Below are positions 32,915 through 42,267 of a stretch of DNA of 64,000 nt, one piece after another; the first letter of the stretch is position 1, and every line of letters begins with the position of its first letter. This stretch comes from Pseudozobellia sp. WGM2 (GTDB taxonomy: Bacteria > Bacteroidota > Bacteroidia > Flavobacteriales > Flavobacteriaceae), in assembly GCF_017810075.1 (NCBI RefSeq), contig NZ_JADNYK010000002.1, positions 682,001-746,000 of the forward strand. Reading direction: 5' to 3'. The notes under the pieces were generated by a model. It worked only from the letters and a program-made list of their open reading frames with translations. It did no database searches and was not told the origin of the DNA. Both the position numbers and the translations under genes were made by a program.

Positions 32915-34288
32915 TTAAATTATTTGTGTATCAGGATTATACCCAAAATAAGGGACATCATATTCCCTAAATCGGATATGGTATTTTTGAAGTTCGGCTA
33001 AAATAGGTTTATAAACCTCTTTTCGAATGGGTATCTGTACCCCGGGCGTCGTAATTTTTTTATTTAAAATCGCAAGAGTGGCCATCGCAACGGGCAGACC
33101 TAAAGTTTTGGCCATGGCCGTATGTGTTCTGTTTTTTCCGGTAACTACCATATTGCTATCGATCTGTCGTTTTTCACCATCAAGTTCATAACCGAATTTG
33201 TGGTACATCACTATCATATCTTTATCATCATCGCCTAGCGACCATTTTTGTTCCAATATATATTGAAGCATTTGAGCAGGTGAGGCTTTCACAAGGGGAA
33301 TGGTTTTCTTCGAATCGAATAGATTAAGCTCTAAAAGCTTTTCCCAAACAATATCATCTTGGTCAATTTTCAAATAGTGTCTCAGCTTTAGTTCAACCGA
33401 ATCTGTAGGGGAGTAAGGAAGAAAAAGGTTGGTATAATCACGAAATGACATTTTCTCGCTGTTTTCGATGACATAGCTGTCATCGGTCATGCCCAATTGA
33501 ACAAAAATGTTCCATGCCTTTGAAAACCCTACCCTTCGTAAAGTGCCGCGATAGAGGGTGAGTACATCTTGTAGTCCGTATGCTTCTCGATAGTTTAGCG
33601 AATCTCTATTTGCATACCCTTCAAAACGACCATAACCTTCGATTTCAAAATATTCGGTTCTTCTGAACAGTCTATGATAGGGTATATATTTATAGGTGCC
33701 TTCTTGAATAAATTTAGCCGTACCACCTTGACCGGCCAGAACTACATTTCTAGGGTTCCAGGTAAATTTGTAGTTCCAAAGGTTGGTGTCGCTTTCAGGG
33801 GCGACCAATCCTCCTGTAAAAGATTCAAAAAGTAACATTTTTCCACCTTTTTCACGAATTCGGTCAATTACCTGCATTGCACTCATATGATCGATGCCTG
33901 GGTCAAGACCCATCTCGTTCATGAAAATAAGTCCCTTTTGTTCTGCCGCGGGCGAAATTTCTTTTAGTTCTTTACTGATGTAAGAAGCGGTGACCAAATG
34001 TTTTTTGAGAGCAATACAGTCACGGGCGACCAATATATGCAAGCTTGCCGGAAGCATCGATACTACAATATTTGATTGGCTGATCAGGTTTTTTCGTAGG
34101 GCCTCGTCAAAAATATCAAGTTGTATGATTTCGCAAGCCACTTGATTTTTAATTCTGGATGGAATCATTTCCGGATGCAAGTCACCTATAGTTATTTGAA
34201 GCTGTTCAGATTCGGCCTTTTCCAAGAAATAATCAAGAAGATATGAGGTAGATTTTCCTGCGCCGATAACCAGAATTTTTCGAAGCAT
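32915..34288 (-). CDS. Saccharopine dehydrogenase-like reductase
   Basis: 457 residues. The Rossmann N-terminus KILVIGAGKSTSYLLDYFLE (4-23) is followed by SMLPASLHILVARDCI, YISKELKE and FMNEMGLDPGIDHMSA (about 122-137), the substrate-domain signature of saccharopine dehydrogenase. The length and C-terminal helical part agree with the family. It probably acts on lysine or saccharopine in lysine breakdown or a related route. No LKR partner is next to it. It precedes the Lrp regulator on the same strand. Confidence 0.88.
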   Translation of the reverse strand: MLRKILVIGAGKSTSYLLDYFLEKAESEQLQITIGDLHPEMIPSRIKNQVACEIIQLDIFDEALRKNLISQSNIVVSMLPASLHILVARDCIALKKHLVTASYISKELKEISPAAEQKGLIFMNEMGLDPGIDHMSAMQVIDRIREKGGKMLLFESFTGGLVAPESDTNLWNYKFTWNPRNVVLAGQGGTAKFIQEGTYKYIPYHRLFRRTEYFEIEGYGRFEGYANRDSLNYREAYGLQDVLTLYRGTLRRVGFSKAWNIFVQLGMTDDSYVIENSEKMSFRDYTNLFLPYSPTDSVELKLRHYLKIDQDDIVWEKLLELNLFDSKKTIPLVKASPAQMLQYILEQKWSLGDDDKDMIVMYHKFGYELDGEKRQIDSNMVVTGKNRTHTAMAKTLGLPVAMATLAILNKKITTPGVQIPIRKEVYKPILAELQKYHIRFREYDVPYFGYNPDTQII

Positions 34289-34365
34289 GTACTTTTCTTT
34301 AAGTTTGTCGTATATCCACTAAGGTATAAATTGTTATAATTTTAAAAAAGAATATATTTGATGTT

Positions 34366-34755
34366 ATGAACAAAACAATTTGCGGTGCTGGAATCTTATT
34401 TGGCATGTCTGCTGTAATTCTTGGGGCATTTGGTGCACATGGTCTAGAAAAGTTGATTGATCAGAACAGCGTTCAAACTTTTGAAACCGGTATAGACTAT
34501 CAAATGTATCATGCGCTACTCTTGCTGATTCTTGGAGGGTTGCCTCAATTAAAGCCTGAGGACAAAAAAGTGGTTTTCTATCTTCTCGTCAGCGGTATTA
34601 TCTTTTTTTCCTTTTCCATATACTTATTGGCAACCAATGCATTGACGGGTTTTGATTTTCGAACCATTGGCTTCGTGACACCTATCGGAGGTGCCTTATT
34701 GATTATTGCATGGGGATTGTTCGGGTACAAAATTTATAGTCGTTTCAGTCAATGA
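34366..34755 (+). CDS. DUF423 membrane protein
   Basis: 129 residues with four TM helices (about 5-24, 46-62, 68-87, 98-120). It has the DUF423 signatures GAFGAHGLEKLI (22-33) and the FETGIDYQMYHALLLL segment (about 40-55). Function unknown. Followed 49 bp later by pckA in the same direction; divergent from the saccharopine dehydrogenase-like gene. Confidence 0.9.
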   Translation: MNKTICGAGILFGMSAVILGAFGAHGLEKLIDQNSVQTFETGIDYQMYHALLLLILGGLPQLKPEDKKVVFYLLVSGIIFFSFSIYLLATNALTGFDFRTIGFVTPIGGALLIIAWGLFGYKIYSRFSQ

Positions 34756-34804
34756 ATATTTTATAACTACATATCAGTAATCTTTTCAGCTAAAACTCAA
34801 CTTA

Positions 34805-36421
34805 ATGAACAACTCAACAACTAGCAAGCGTTCAATTTCTTTGAAAGCTTACGGTATCACGCACACAAATTTCAATTATCAACTGACGCCTGATGAACTT
34901 CATGAAATTACCATAGAAAAAGGTATGGGTAGAGAGGCCTATTCAGGGGCTTTGGCAATCAACACTGGTGAATTTACCGGTAGATCACCTAAGGATCGTT
35001 TCATTGTTAAAGATGAGGTGACCCAAGACAAAATTTGGTGGGGTGATATAAACATTCCCTTTACTCCAGAAAAATTTGAATCGCTTTATGATAAGGTGAT
35101 TTCTTATCTGAACGAGAAAGAGCTTTACGTGCGTGATTGTTATGCCTGTGCCGACCATAACTATCGTATGGATATTAGGGTGGTGACCGAGTACCCTTGG
35201 TCTAATCTATTTGCCTACAATATGTTTATTCGACCTACGGAGGAAGAGTTAAGAAACTTCGATCCTGAATGGACTGTGATCAATGCCCCCGGATTTATGG
35301 CAGACCCTGAAGTCGATGGCACCAGACAGCATAATTTTGCCATTCTCAACTTTACCAAAAAGGTGGCACTGATCGGTGGTACAGGTTATACGGGAGAAAT
35401 CAAGAAAGGTATATTTTCGGCCTTGAATTTCATATTGCCAGTTATGAAAAATACGATGCCGATGCACTGTTCGGCCAACGTGGGGCGAGAGGGGGATACT
35501 GCGATTTTTTTCGGTTTGTCCGGTACCGGAAAGACAACTTTGTCAACAGATGCTTCCCGAAAATTGATAGGTGACGATGAGCATGGCTGGAACAATGAAA
35601 ATGCCGTTTTTAATTTTGAAGGCGGATGTTATGCCAAGGTAATCAACCTGTCGGCAGAAAGTGAGCCCGAAATTTTTGGGGCCATCAAGAAAGGTGCTAT
35701 TCTCGAGAATGTAATTTTAGATGATAAAGGAGATGTCGATTTCTCCGATACTTCTATCACTCAAAATACTCGGGTGAGCTACCCCATATACCATATAGAA
35801 AATGTACAGCGCCCATCTATTGGTAAGAATCCGAAGAATATTTTCTTTTTGACTGCAGATGCCTTTGGTGTTTTACCTCCTATATCAAAACTGACTCCCA
35901 GTCAAGCGGCGTATCATTTTATATCGGGTTACACAGCTAAAGTGGCCGGTACCGAAGCGGGGGTGGTAGAACCAATTCCTTCGTTTTCTGCATGTTTCGG
36001 AGCGCCGTTTATGCCCTTGCATCCCGCTAAATACGCCGAGATGTTAAGTAAAAAAATGCAGGAGGCGGGCGTTAACGTGTGGTTGGTGAACACCGGGTGG
36101 ACGGGAGGCCCTTACGGTGTTGGTACTCGAATGAAATTAAAATACACCCGCGCTATGATTAATGCCGTACTTAATGGTGATTTAGGGTTATATAATTACG
36201 ATGAGTACCACATACACTCCGTATTTGGTGTAGCACAACCCAGAGAGTGCCCTGGGGTGCCGACCAGTGTTTTGAGTCCGAGAGCCACATGGAACGATGA
36301 TAAGGCCTATTATACGACGGCCTTTAAACTGACCAATGCCTTTCGAGAGAACTTTAAGAAATTTGAAGCCTACGCTAGTGAAGAAATTCGACGCGGTGGG
36401 CCACAGCGGTATGCTTTTTAA
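34805..36421 (+). CDS. pckA: Phosphoenolpyruvate carboxykinase (ATP)
   Basis: 538 residues, full length. The kinase P-loop FGLSGTGKTTLSTD (about 236-249) is followed by the metal site LIGDDEHGW; substrate motifs are TGRSPKDRFIVKDE (near 58-71) and MPMHCSANVG. It makes PEP from oxaloacetate and ATP, the key step of gluconeogenesis when growing on amino or organic acids. Ends in a long bidirectional terminator shared with the convergent hemD. Confidence 0.97.
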   Translation: MNNSTTSKRSISLKAYGITHTNFNYQLTPDELHEITIEKGMGREAYSGALAINTGEFTGRSPKDRFIVKDEVTQDKIWWGDINIPFTPEKFESLYDKVISYLNEKELYVRDCYACADHNYRMDIRVVTEYPWSNLFAYNMFIRPTEEELRNFDPEWTVINAPGFMADPEVDGTRQHNFAILNFTKKVALIGGTGYTGEIKKGIFSALNFILPVMKNTMPMHCSANVGREGDTAIFFGLSGTGKTTLSTDASRKLIGDDEHGWNNENAVFNFEGGCYAKVINLSAESEPEIFGAIKKGAILENVILDDKGDVDFSDTSITQNTRVSYPIYHIENVQRPSIGKNPKNIFFLTADAFGVLPPISKLTPSQAAYHFISGYTAKVAGTEAGVVEPIPSFSACFGAPFMPLHPAKYAEMLSKKMQEAGVNVWLVNTGWTGGPYGVGTRMKLKYTRAMINAVLNGDLGLYNYDEYHIHSVFGVAQPRECPGVPTSVLSPRATWNDDKAYYTTAFKLTNAFRENFKKFEAYASEEIRRGGPQRYAF

Positions 36422-36436
36422 TTTAATAGTATAGTT

Positions 36437-36489
36437 AATTTCCACAAAAAAAGCGGTCTAGCATATAGACCGCTTTTTTTGTGGAAATT
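36437..36489. terminator. Bidirectional terminator between pckA and hemD
   Basis: A perfect inverted repeat with 24-base arms (36437-36460 and 36466-36489) and a five-base loop GCATA. The core stem is AAGCGGTCTA/TAGACCGCTT. A and T runs are on both sides of the core, so it works on both strands for the convergent genes. Confidence 0.92.
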
Positions 36490-36498
36490 TTAGGTTAC

Positions 36499-37245
36499 TT
36501 ACTTCTTATTCACCGTGGTAATATACTTCTGAAGAGCCATAGTCATTGATGGCGTTTCCGGTGTCGGTGCCTTTATATCGATACGCAACCCGGCATCGGT
36601 AGCAGCTGAGATGGTCGAATTACCAAATACAGCAATACGGGTGTCTTTTTGCTCGAAGTCAGGAAAATTCTTCAATAGTGATTCTATACCAGAAGGACTA
36701 AAGAAAACCAAGATGTCGTAATAAACGTCTCTAAGGTTTGAGAGGTCGCTAATAACTGTTTTATAGAATATGCCACGCTTCCAGTCAATACCTAAATCGT
36801 TCAACGTGTTGGGTATGATTTCTTTTAAAACATCTGAGGAGGGCAACAAAAACTTTTCGGTCTTATACTTTTTAAATAAAGGAACCAACTCCTGAAAATT
36901 TCTTTGTCCTACATAAATCTTACGCTTACGGTAAACAACATATTTTTGAAGGTAATATGCTACCGCCTCAGATTGACAAAAATATTTCATAGAATCGGGT
37001 ACCTTGAATCGCATTTCTTCAGCAATTCTAAAAAAATGGTCTACCGCATTTCTACTTGTTAAAATAATAGCAGAGTAGTTCTTTAAATCGATTTTCTGCT
37101 GGCGAACGTCTTTTGCGTCTACTCCCTCAACGTGGATGAAAGGTACAAAATCGACTTTGACTTTTTCCTTATCTATCAGCCTTGAATAAGGTGAGTTTTC
37201 CATCTTCGGTTCTGGTTGAGAGACCAAAATCGTCTTTACTTTCAT
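36499..37245 (-). CDS. hemD: Uroporphyrinogen-III synthase
   Basis: 248 residues with the two-domain HemD pattern: KTILVSQPEPK at the N-terminus, IILTSRNAVDHFF (about 59-71), then YFCQSEAVAYYLQKY, FLLPSSDVLKEIIP and ILVFFSPSGIESL (about 179-191), IAVFGNSTISAATDAG. It closes hydroxymethylbilane to uroporphyrinogen III in heme synthesis. HemD sequences are poorly conserved, but the motif order is convincing. It follows the DUF4271 gene by 10 bp, a flavobacterial arrangement. Confidence 0.9.
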   Translation of the reverse strand: MKVKTILVSQPEPKMENSPYSRLIDKEKVKVDFVPFIHVEGVDAKDVRQQKIDLKNYSAIILTSRNAVDHFFRIAEEMRFKVPDSMKYFCQSEAVAYYLQKYVVYRKRKIYVGQRNFQELVPLFKKYKTEKFLLPSSDVLKEIIPNTLNDLGIDWKRGIFYKTVISDLSNLRDVYYDILVFFSPSGIESLLKNFPDFEQKDTRIAVFGNSTISAATDAGLRIDIKAPTPETPSMTMALQKYITTVNKK

Positions 37246-37255
37246 ATAACTCTAA

Positions 37256-37912
37256 TTATAATTTCAGATAACTGCCAATGATAATGAACGGGGAAATTTC
37301 AAGAGCGCAAAGGTACAAAATAAAATAGAAAAAGTAGTTGGTAATGAATTTTTGATGATTCCTCAGTACTGTGACCCAACCGATTATATTTATCAATAGA
37401 ATTATGAAAATGGACGCATATACTACAACGATTGAGTTTTTTACTACATATATCACTAGCAAATTCGCAATGAACATCACGAGACCACTGTAATTTAAAT
37501 ATGATAATTTTTTAAAAATTAGTTCACTAATCGTCTTATTTGACCCAAAAATAAATCCATTACCTAGTTGCAAACCCATTTTAACCAAGATAAAAAATAA
37601 AATGCACCCTAAAATTACTGGAAACATAAATGGGTACTCGTCATTAGGTGATGCTATCAATAGTTTTCTTGAGAGATAGACAAATAGTGCAAAATTGATG
37701 GTCTGAAAGATGGTGAAGAAGATATGGAACCAATTGACCAATTTTTCTTTCTTGTTGTACATAAAAATGTACTTGTTATTAAAAGGTAAAATAATAAAGT
37801 TCAAAAAACGATGATAAAAAAGACGTTTGGCCAAGACCAAAAACACAAGGCTTAAGATGAGTAAGATGGTCATCCAATCGGCGACCCCCGAAGTGCGTAA
37901 AATGGGCTCCAT
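37256..37912 (-). CDS. DUF4271 membrane protein
   Basis: 218 residues with about six TM helices (e.g. 13-28, 66-82, 96-114, 140-160, 162-182, 196-214). It belongs to DUF4271, a family found next to hemD in Bacteroidota; function unknown. Its start codon overlaps the end of the glycosyltransferase gene by one base, so hemD, DUF4271 and the glycosyltransferase form one operon. Confidence 0.85.
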   Translation of the reverse strand: MEPILRTSGVADWMTILLILSLVFLVLAKRLFYHRFLNFIILPFNNKYIFMYNKKEKLVNWFHIFFTIFQTINFALFVYLSRKLLIASPNDEYPFMFPVILGCILFFILVKMGLQLGNGFIFGSNKTISELIFKKLSYLNYSGLVMFIANLLVIYVVKNSIVVVYASIFIILLINIIGWVTVLRNHQKFITNYFFYFILYLCALEISPFIIIGSYLKL

Positions 37913-39579
37913 TACTCGAATTTTGTATTTATACCATTAATACCATATAATAAGCCGTTTTCAGAGATACCTATTCTAAAATAGGATGGGTCTTCCATTT
38001 CAGGTTTCGGAAATTTGAATTTAAAGGTCACGGTATCTTTTGCTGCTATAGTAGTTAAATCTTTATCTGTCGGAAGCGGGTCGATCGCAAATCGATCTTT
38101 CACGTCTTTAAAACTAGTCAAATAAGCAACATTAAATTTTAATTTGTTCAAATCGATGGTTTTATCATAGGGGTTATATAATTTGAATTCTTGTTCTCTT
38201 TCTAGATTTAGGCTTATGGGTTCTTCGACCAAGGTGCGTAGTTTTCGAAACGATTCAAAATTATCGAAATACTTGCCATAATACATTTTTCCATCGCCTT
38301 TGGGCAACTGTAGATCTGCTTTATTTTGTTTGCGTCTTGAAATGTAGAGAATTTTTTTCCCCTGAACTTTTGATTCAGAATCATCGATAGAGTACTGATT
38401 GCGTCGATACATCATATTGTTCAAAGAAAAAGTGGGTACGCCTGCATAGAAAGCATACATCGGTGCATTTCTATATGAATTTTCGAAGACAACCGGCATA
38501 TCACCTATTTCAGACTGTATCTCAGCGACCCATTCTTTGTTACCGTGAGTTTCATAATAAATTGGCGACAATGGTTCGTGAACCAATCCGATTCTCAAGT
38601 ATAAAATAAGAACCGCATTGATAAGCCCAGTTCGAAAGATCCACTTTCGGATCGTTTCATTTAGCATGACCTGTCGGAAAACAAGAACGATTAGCGGAAT
38701 GGCAATAATAATAATCCATTGCGTCTGTATTCGCCTGTTAAAGCTTGACATGAAAAAGAAAATAATAATCCCGTAGGTCAAAAAAAGCATTGCACGGGTG
38801 AATTTATCGCGCTCTATAGTTTTAAATAAGGACCAATACACCCAAGGGAAGGTCAGCCCAAAAAGGGCTATGAGGTTCACCAGATAGCCTAAAGTGTATT
38901 TGGTAAAATTATAAGGGTCGTTGGGTCGGTCGAATAAATGGTACTTTATAGTCACAAAATCGTTCTGGTATAACCATATAAAGTGGGGGGTATAACACAA
39001 AAGTGCTACTATGACGGCTAGCCAAGCATTTCTTAAGGTGACCAATTTTAAATTGGAGAGCAAAACAAATATGATCACCAATGCCGCATGATATTTACTG
39101 TACATTAATCCGGCCATGGTAAGCCCCAGAATAACGCCCCAAAGCCATGTCGTGTTCTGCAGAAACCTTTTATAAACATATAGAAAAAGGGCTGTAAAGA
39201 ACAATAAGGGGGTGTCTGGCAAAGTGAAAAACCCGTAAGCGTTCAATAACGCCATCGAGAAAATGAGAATGAAAAAATGTAGTACGTAATCTTTCTTTTT
39301 TTTATTTTCTATGCAGGCCCATAAAACTACGAACATCAATGTCGAGAGAATGCAACTTACAAAACGAACACCCAGTTCCCCGTCAAAAATTAAACTGCCC
39401 GTTTTAACCATCAACGCTACCAAAGGGGGGTGGTCAAAATAGCCCCAACTCAAATTTTGTGCATAATGCCAATAGTAGGCCTCATCAAAAATTAAGGGAG
39501 TGAAATACGATTGTAGCAGGTTGAGAACAAAAATGGCGCCTAATAGAAGTAAGAATAATTGCGGAAATTTAGACTTCAT
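37912..39579 (-). CDS. Glycosyltransferase family 39 (ArnT/PMT-like) membrane protein
   Basis: 555 residues: about 10 TM helices over residues 1-330 and a soluble C-terminal domain. The first loop has FDEAYYWHYAQNLSWGYFDHPP (about 30-51), with the catalytic Asp-Glu of GT-C enzymes and the DHPP motif. The family transfers a sugar from a polyprenyl-phosphate donor to lipid or protein in the periplasm. The divergent dolichol-phosphate mannose synthase-like gene could make such a donor. First gene of the DUF4271-hemD operon. Confidence 0.9.
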   Translation of the reverse strand: MKSKFPQLFLLLLGAIFVLNLLQSYFTPLIFDEAYYWHYAQNLSWGYFDHPPLVALMVKTGSLIFDGELGVRFVSCILSTLMFVVLWACIENKKKKDYVLHFFILIFSMALLNAYGFFTLPDTPLLFFTALFLYVYKRFLQNTTWLWGVILGLTMAGLMYSKYHAALVIIFVLLSNLKLVTLRNAWLAVIVALLCYTPHFIWLYQNDFVTIKYHLFDRPNDPYNFTKYTLGYLVNLIALFGLTFPWVYWSLFKTIERDKFTRAMLFLTYGIIIFFFMSSFNRRIQTQWIIIIAIPLIVLVFRQVMLNETIRKWIFRTGLINAVLILYLRIGLVHEPLSPIYYETHGNKEWVAEIQSEIGDMPVVFENSYRNAPMYAFYAGVPTFSLNNMMYRRNQYSIDDSESKVQGKKILYISRRKQNKADLQLPKGDGKMYYGKYFDNFESFRKLRTLVEEPISLNLEREQEFKLYNPYDKTIDLNKLKFNVAYLTSFKDVKDRFAIDPLPTDKDLTTIAAKDTVTFKFKFPKPEMEDPSYFRIGISENGLLYGINGINTKFE

Positions 39580-39738
39580 TTTTCGTTGAATAACTCAGTT
39601 TTAACAGGCTTTCGGTAATACAACGGGTAAAATTACAAATTATGATACAGTCGTAATGGCTAAAAATTTCACAATTCGTAGCTTGAGAAGCTCGAACACA
39701 CTTGAAAATGCTATTTTTGCCCCACTAGCAACCATCGT

Positions 39739-40467
39739 ATGTCAGATAGTCTGGTCATTATACCCACTTATAATGAGATTGAAAATATAGAAGCCATAAT
39801 CGAGGCAGTCTTCGGTCTGACTAAAGATTTTCATGTACTTATTGTAGATGATAACTCTCCCGACGGCACTTCAGCAAAGGTTAAAGAAATGCAGGTCCGA
39901 TATAGCGGCTCTCTGTTCTTGGAAACTCGAACGGAAAAATCTGGCCTGGGTACTGCATACATTCACGGTTTTAAATGGGCGATAGCCAAAAAGTACGATT
40001 ATGTATTTGAAATGGATGCCGATTTCTCTCATAACCCAGAAGACTTGCCACGACTTTATCGGGCCTGTGTGAACGGTGCCGATGTTTCGGTGGGCTCTCG
40101 GTATAAGAAAGGTGTGAATGTCGTAGACTGGCCATTGTATCGTGTGTTATTGTCGTATGGTGCATCATTCTATGTAAAAATTATAACAGGAATGCGAGTA
40201 CATGATCCCACGGCGGGTTTTGTTTGCTATAAACGACATGTTCTTGAAAACATACGTTTAGATTCTGTGCGTTTTGTAGGGTATGCGTTTCAAATCGAAA
40301 TGAAATTCAGAGCCTACCTGAAAAACTACAAAATAGAAGAAGTGTCCATAATTTTTAGAGATCGCGTGAGAGGCAAATCCAAAATGTCATCATCGATTAT
40401 TAATGAAGCTATAGTGGGAGTCTTTATGATGAAAGTGCGAAGCCTATTTCAAAAAAATAAATTTTAG
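39739..40467 (+). CDS. Polyprenol monophosphomannose synthase (GT2)
   Basis: 242 residues. GT2 fold with LVIIPTYNEIENIE (5-18), the nucleotide-binding LIVDDNSPDGTS (about 34-45), FEMDADFSHNPEDLP (about 91-105) with the metal-binding DAD, then DPTAGFVCYKR (about 155-165) and the terminal EVSIIFRDRVRGKSKMSS. It moves mannose from GDP-mannose to polyprenyl phosphate at the inner face of the membrane. One base separates it from dihydroorotase. The divergent GT39 protein is a plausible user of the product. Confidence 0.93.
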   Translation: MSDSLVIIPTYNEIENIEAIIEAVFGLTKDFHVLIVDDNSPDGTSAKVKEMQVRYSGSLFLETRTEKSGLGTAYIHGFKWAIAKKYDYVFEMDADFSHNPEDLPRLYRACVNGADVSVGSRYKKGVNVVDWPLYRVLLSYGASFYVKIITGMRVHDPTAGFVCYKRHVLENIRLDSVRFVGYAFQIEMKFRAYLKNYKIEEVSIIFRDRVRGKSKMSSSIINEAIVGVFMMKVRSLFQKNKF

Positions 40468-40468
40468 T

Positions 40469-41803
40469 ATGGGGAAAATTCTGATCAAAAATGCAACCAT
40501 CGTCAATGAAAATACTGTTCTCGAAAGTGATGTACTTTTAGAAGGTGACCTGATTTCAAAGATCGGTAAAGATATTTCAGACGATACGGCAAAGGTTATC
40601 GATATAGATGGCAAATATCTATTGCCTGGCATCATTGATGATCAAGTGCATTTTAGAGAACCAGGGTTGACCCATAAAGGTGATATAGCTTCTGAAAGTA
40701 GGGCCGCTGTTGCCGGAGGTATCACTTCGTATATGGAACAGCCGAATACCGATCCGCAAACGACTACAATCGAGAAACTCGAAGAGAAATTCGCCCTAGC
40801 TTCGAAAACGTCGTATGCAAACCATTCCTTTTTGTTCGGGGGCACCAATGACAACCTTGAAGAAATCAAGCGGTTAGATAAGAATGCATGCTCTGGAGTA
40901 AAGTTATTTTTGGGGTCTTCTACCGGTAATATGCTAGTAGATGATGAGGCGGTTATCGAAAAAATTTTTAGCAGTACCGAGATGGTGATTTCGGCACATT
41001 GTGAAGATGAGGGTACTATACGTGCTAATTTGGCAAAATATAGATCGGAGTATGGCGACGATATTCCCATTAAATATCATCCGTTGATACGAAGTGAAGA
41101 GGCATGCTATCTTTCATCGTCGAAAGCGATAGCATTGGCCAAGAAAACAGGTGCACGTTTGCATGTTTTCCATTTATCAACCGGTAAGGAAACCGACCTT
41201 TTCAGAAACGACATTCCATTAAAAGATAAAAAAATTACCGCTGAGGTGTGTATTCACCACCTTTGGTTTTCCGATGTGGATTATGATAGTAAAGGAACAC
41301 TAATAAAATGGAACCCTGCCGTAAAGACAGCCGAAGATCGTGCCCAACTATGGGAAGCTCTTCTTGACGACCGTTTAGATGTGATAGCCACAGACCATGC
41401 GCCACATCAATGGGATGAAAAAGATAATGTTTATATCAAGGCACCTTCTGGCGGGCCGCTAGTACAGCATGCCCTGCCGGCGATGCTAGAAAAATATCAT
41501 GAAGGTGTTATTTCTTTAGAAAAAATGGTGGAGAAGATGTGCCACAACCCTGCGATACTCTTCGATATTGAGAAAAGAGGTTATGTGCGAGAGGGCTATT
41601 TCGCAGATTTGGCTGTTGTTGATATGAACAGTTCTTGGGCAGTAACCAAAGATAATATCGTTTATAAATGCGGATGGTCTCCTTTCGAGGGCAATACTTT
41701 TCGCTCAAAAATAACCCATACCTTTGTCAACGGTCACTTGGCCTATGAAAACGGAAATTTTTCTCCAGAACGACATGGTAGAAGATTGACTTTCGATAGA
41801 TAG
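40469..41803 (+). CDS. pyrC: Dihydroorotase (Bacteroidota type)
   Basis: 444 residues. Amidohydrolase fold with LPGIIDDQVHFREPG (about 51-65), the lysine region GVKLFLGSSTGN (about 142-153), SAHCED, HVFHLST and DHAPHQWDE (about 309-317). It closes carbamoyl-aspartate to dihydroorotate in pyrimidine synthesis. The first histidine of the usual HxH metal motif is Gln here (DQVHFRE), a form I associate with Bacteroidota. It could also be an allantoinase-like relative, but the FREPG and DHAPH boxes favour dihydroorotase. Operon with the GT2 gene before it and DUF4296 after it. Confidence 0.9.
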   Translation: MGKILIKNATIVNENTVLESDVLLEGDLISKIGKDISDDTAKVIDIDGKYLLPGIIDDQVHFREPGLTHKGDIASESRAAVAGGITSYMEQPNTDPQTTTIEKLEEKFALASKTSYANHSFLFGGTNDNLEEIKRLDKNACSGVKLFLGSSTGNMLVDDEAVIEKIFSSTEMVISAHCEDEGTIRANLAKYRSEYGDDIPIKYHPLIRSEEACYLSSSKAIALAKKTGARLHVFHLSTGKETDLFRNDIPLKDKKITAEVCIHHLWFSDVDYDSKGTLIKWNPAVKTAEDRAQLWEALLDDRLDVIATDHAPHQWDEKDNVYIKAPSGGPLVQHALPAMLEKYHEGVISLEKMVEKMCHNPAILFDIEKRGYVREGYFADLAVVDMNSSWAVTKDNIVYKCGWSPFEGNTFRSKITHTFVNGHLAYENGNFSPERHGRRLTFDR

Positions 41804-41820
41804 GCATAAGCTAAGTTGTA

Positions 41821-42267
41821 GTGATAAAAAAAATCAACATATTATTTCTAGTGCTCTGTTTGTGCTCTTGCAATGAAAAGTTGCTTGAAAAGCCAGATGG
41901 CCTTATCGCTAAAGATAAAATGGTTCAGGTCTTAAAAGATGTAGCCATTATAAATGCGGCAAAGACCACTAATATCAGTGTTTTACGAGATAATAATGTA
42001 GAGCCTATGACTTATGTTTTTGAAAAACATGGTATTGATAGCTTGCAATTTGCTGAAAGTGATAGGTATTATGCTTCTTTACCGGGCGAGTATCAAGATA
42101 TTTATAAAAAGGTCGAGGCCATTTTAGAGAATGAACAAAATGTTTTTAAAGAGGCTAAGGCAGAGCAAGATAGTCTACGGAGACTAGAAATGGAGCAGAA
42201 GCAAAAGGAAGCAAAAAGAGTCAAGGATTCTCTTCAAGAAATTTCTCGCAACAAAACTGAAGAATAG
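41821..42267 (+). CDS. DUF4296 lipoprotein
   Basis: 148 residues from a GTG start at 41821, 17 bp after pyrC. Lipoprotein signal LFLVLCLCSC (lipidated Cys near 17), then the DUF4296 domain (IAKDKMVQVLKDVAIINAAK, about 29-48; FEKHGIDSLQFAESDRYYAS, about 68-87), and a charged helical tail. Anchored in the envelope, function unknown. Its position after pyrC is common in Flavobacteriia. The 3' end overlaps the convergent epimerase gene by 47 bp. Confidence 0.87.
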   Translation: MIKKINILFLVLCLCSCNEKLLEKPDGLIAKDKMVQVLKDVAIINAAKTTNISVLRDNNVEPMTYVFEKHGIDSLQFAESDRYYASLPGEYQDIYKKVEAILENEQNVFKEAKAEQDSLRRLEMEQKQKEAKRVKDSLQEISRNKTEE

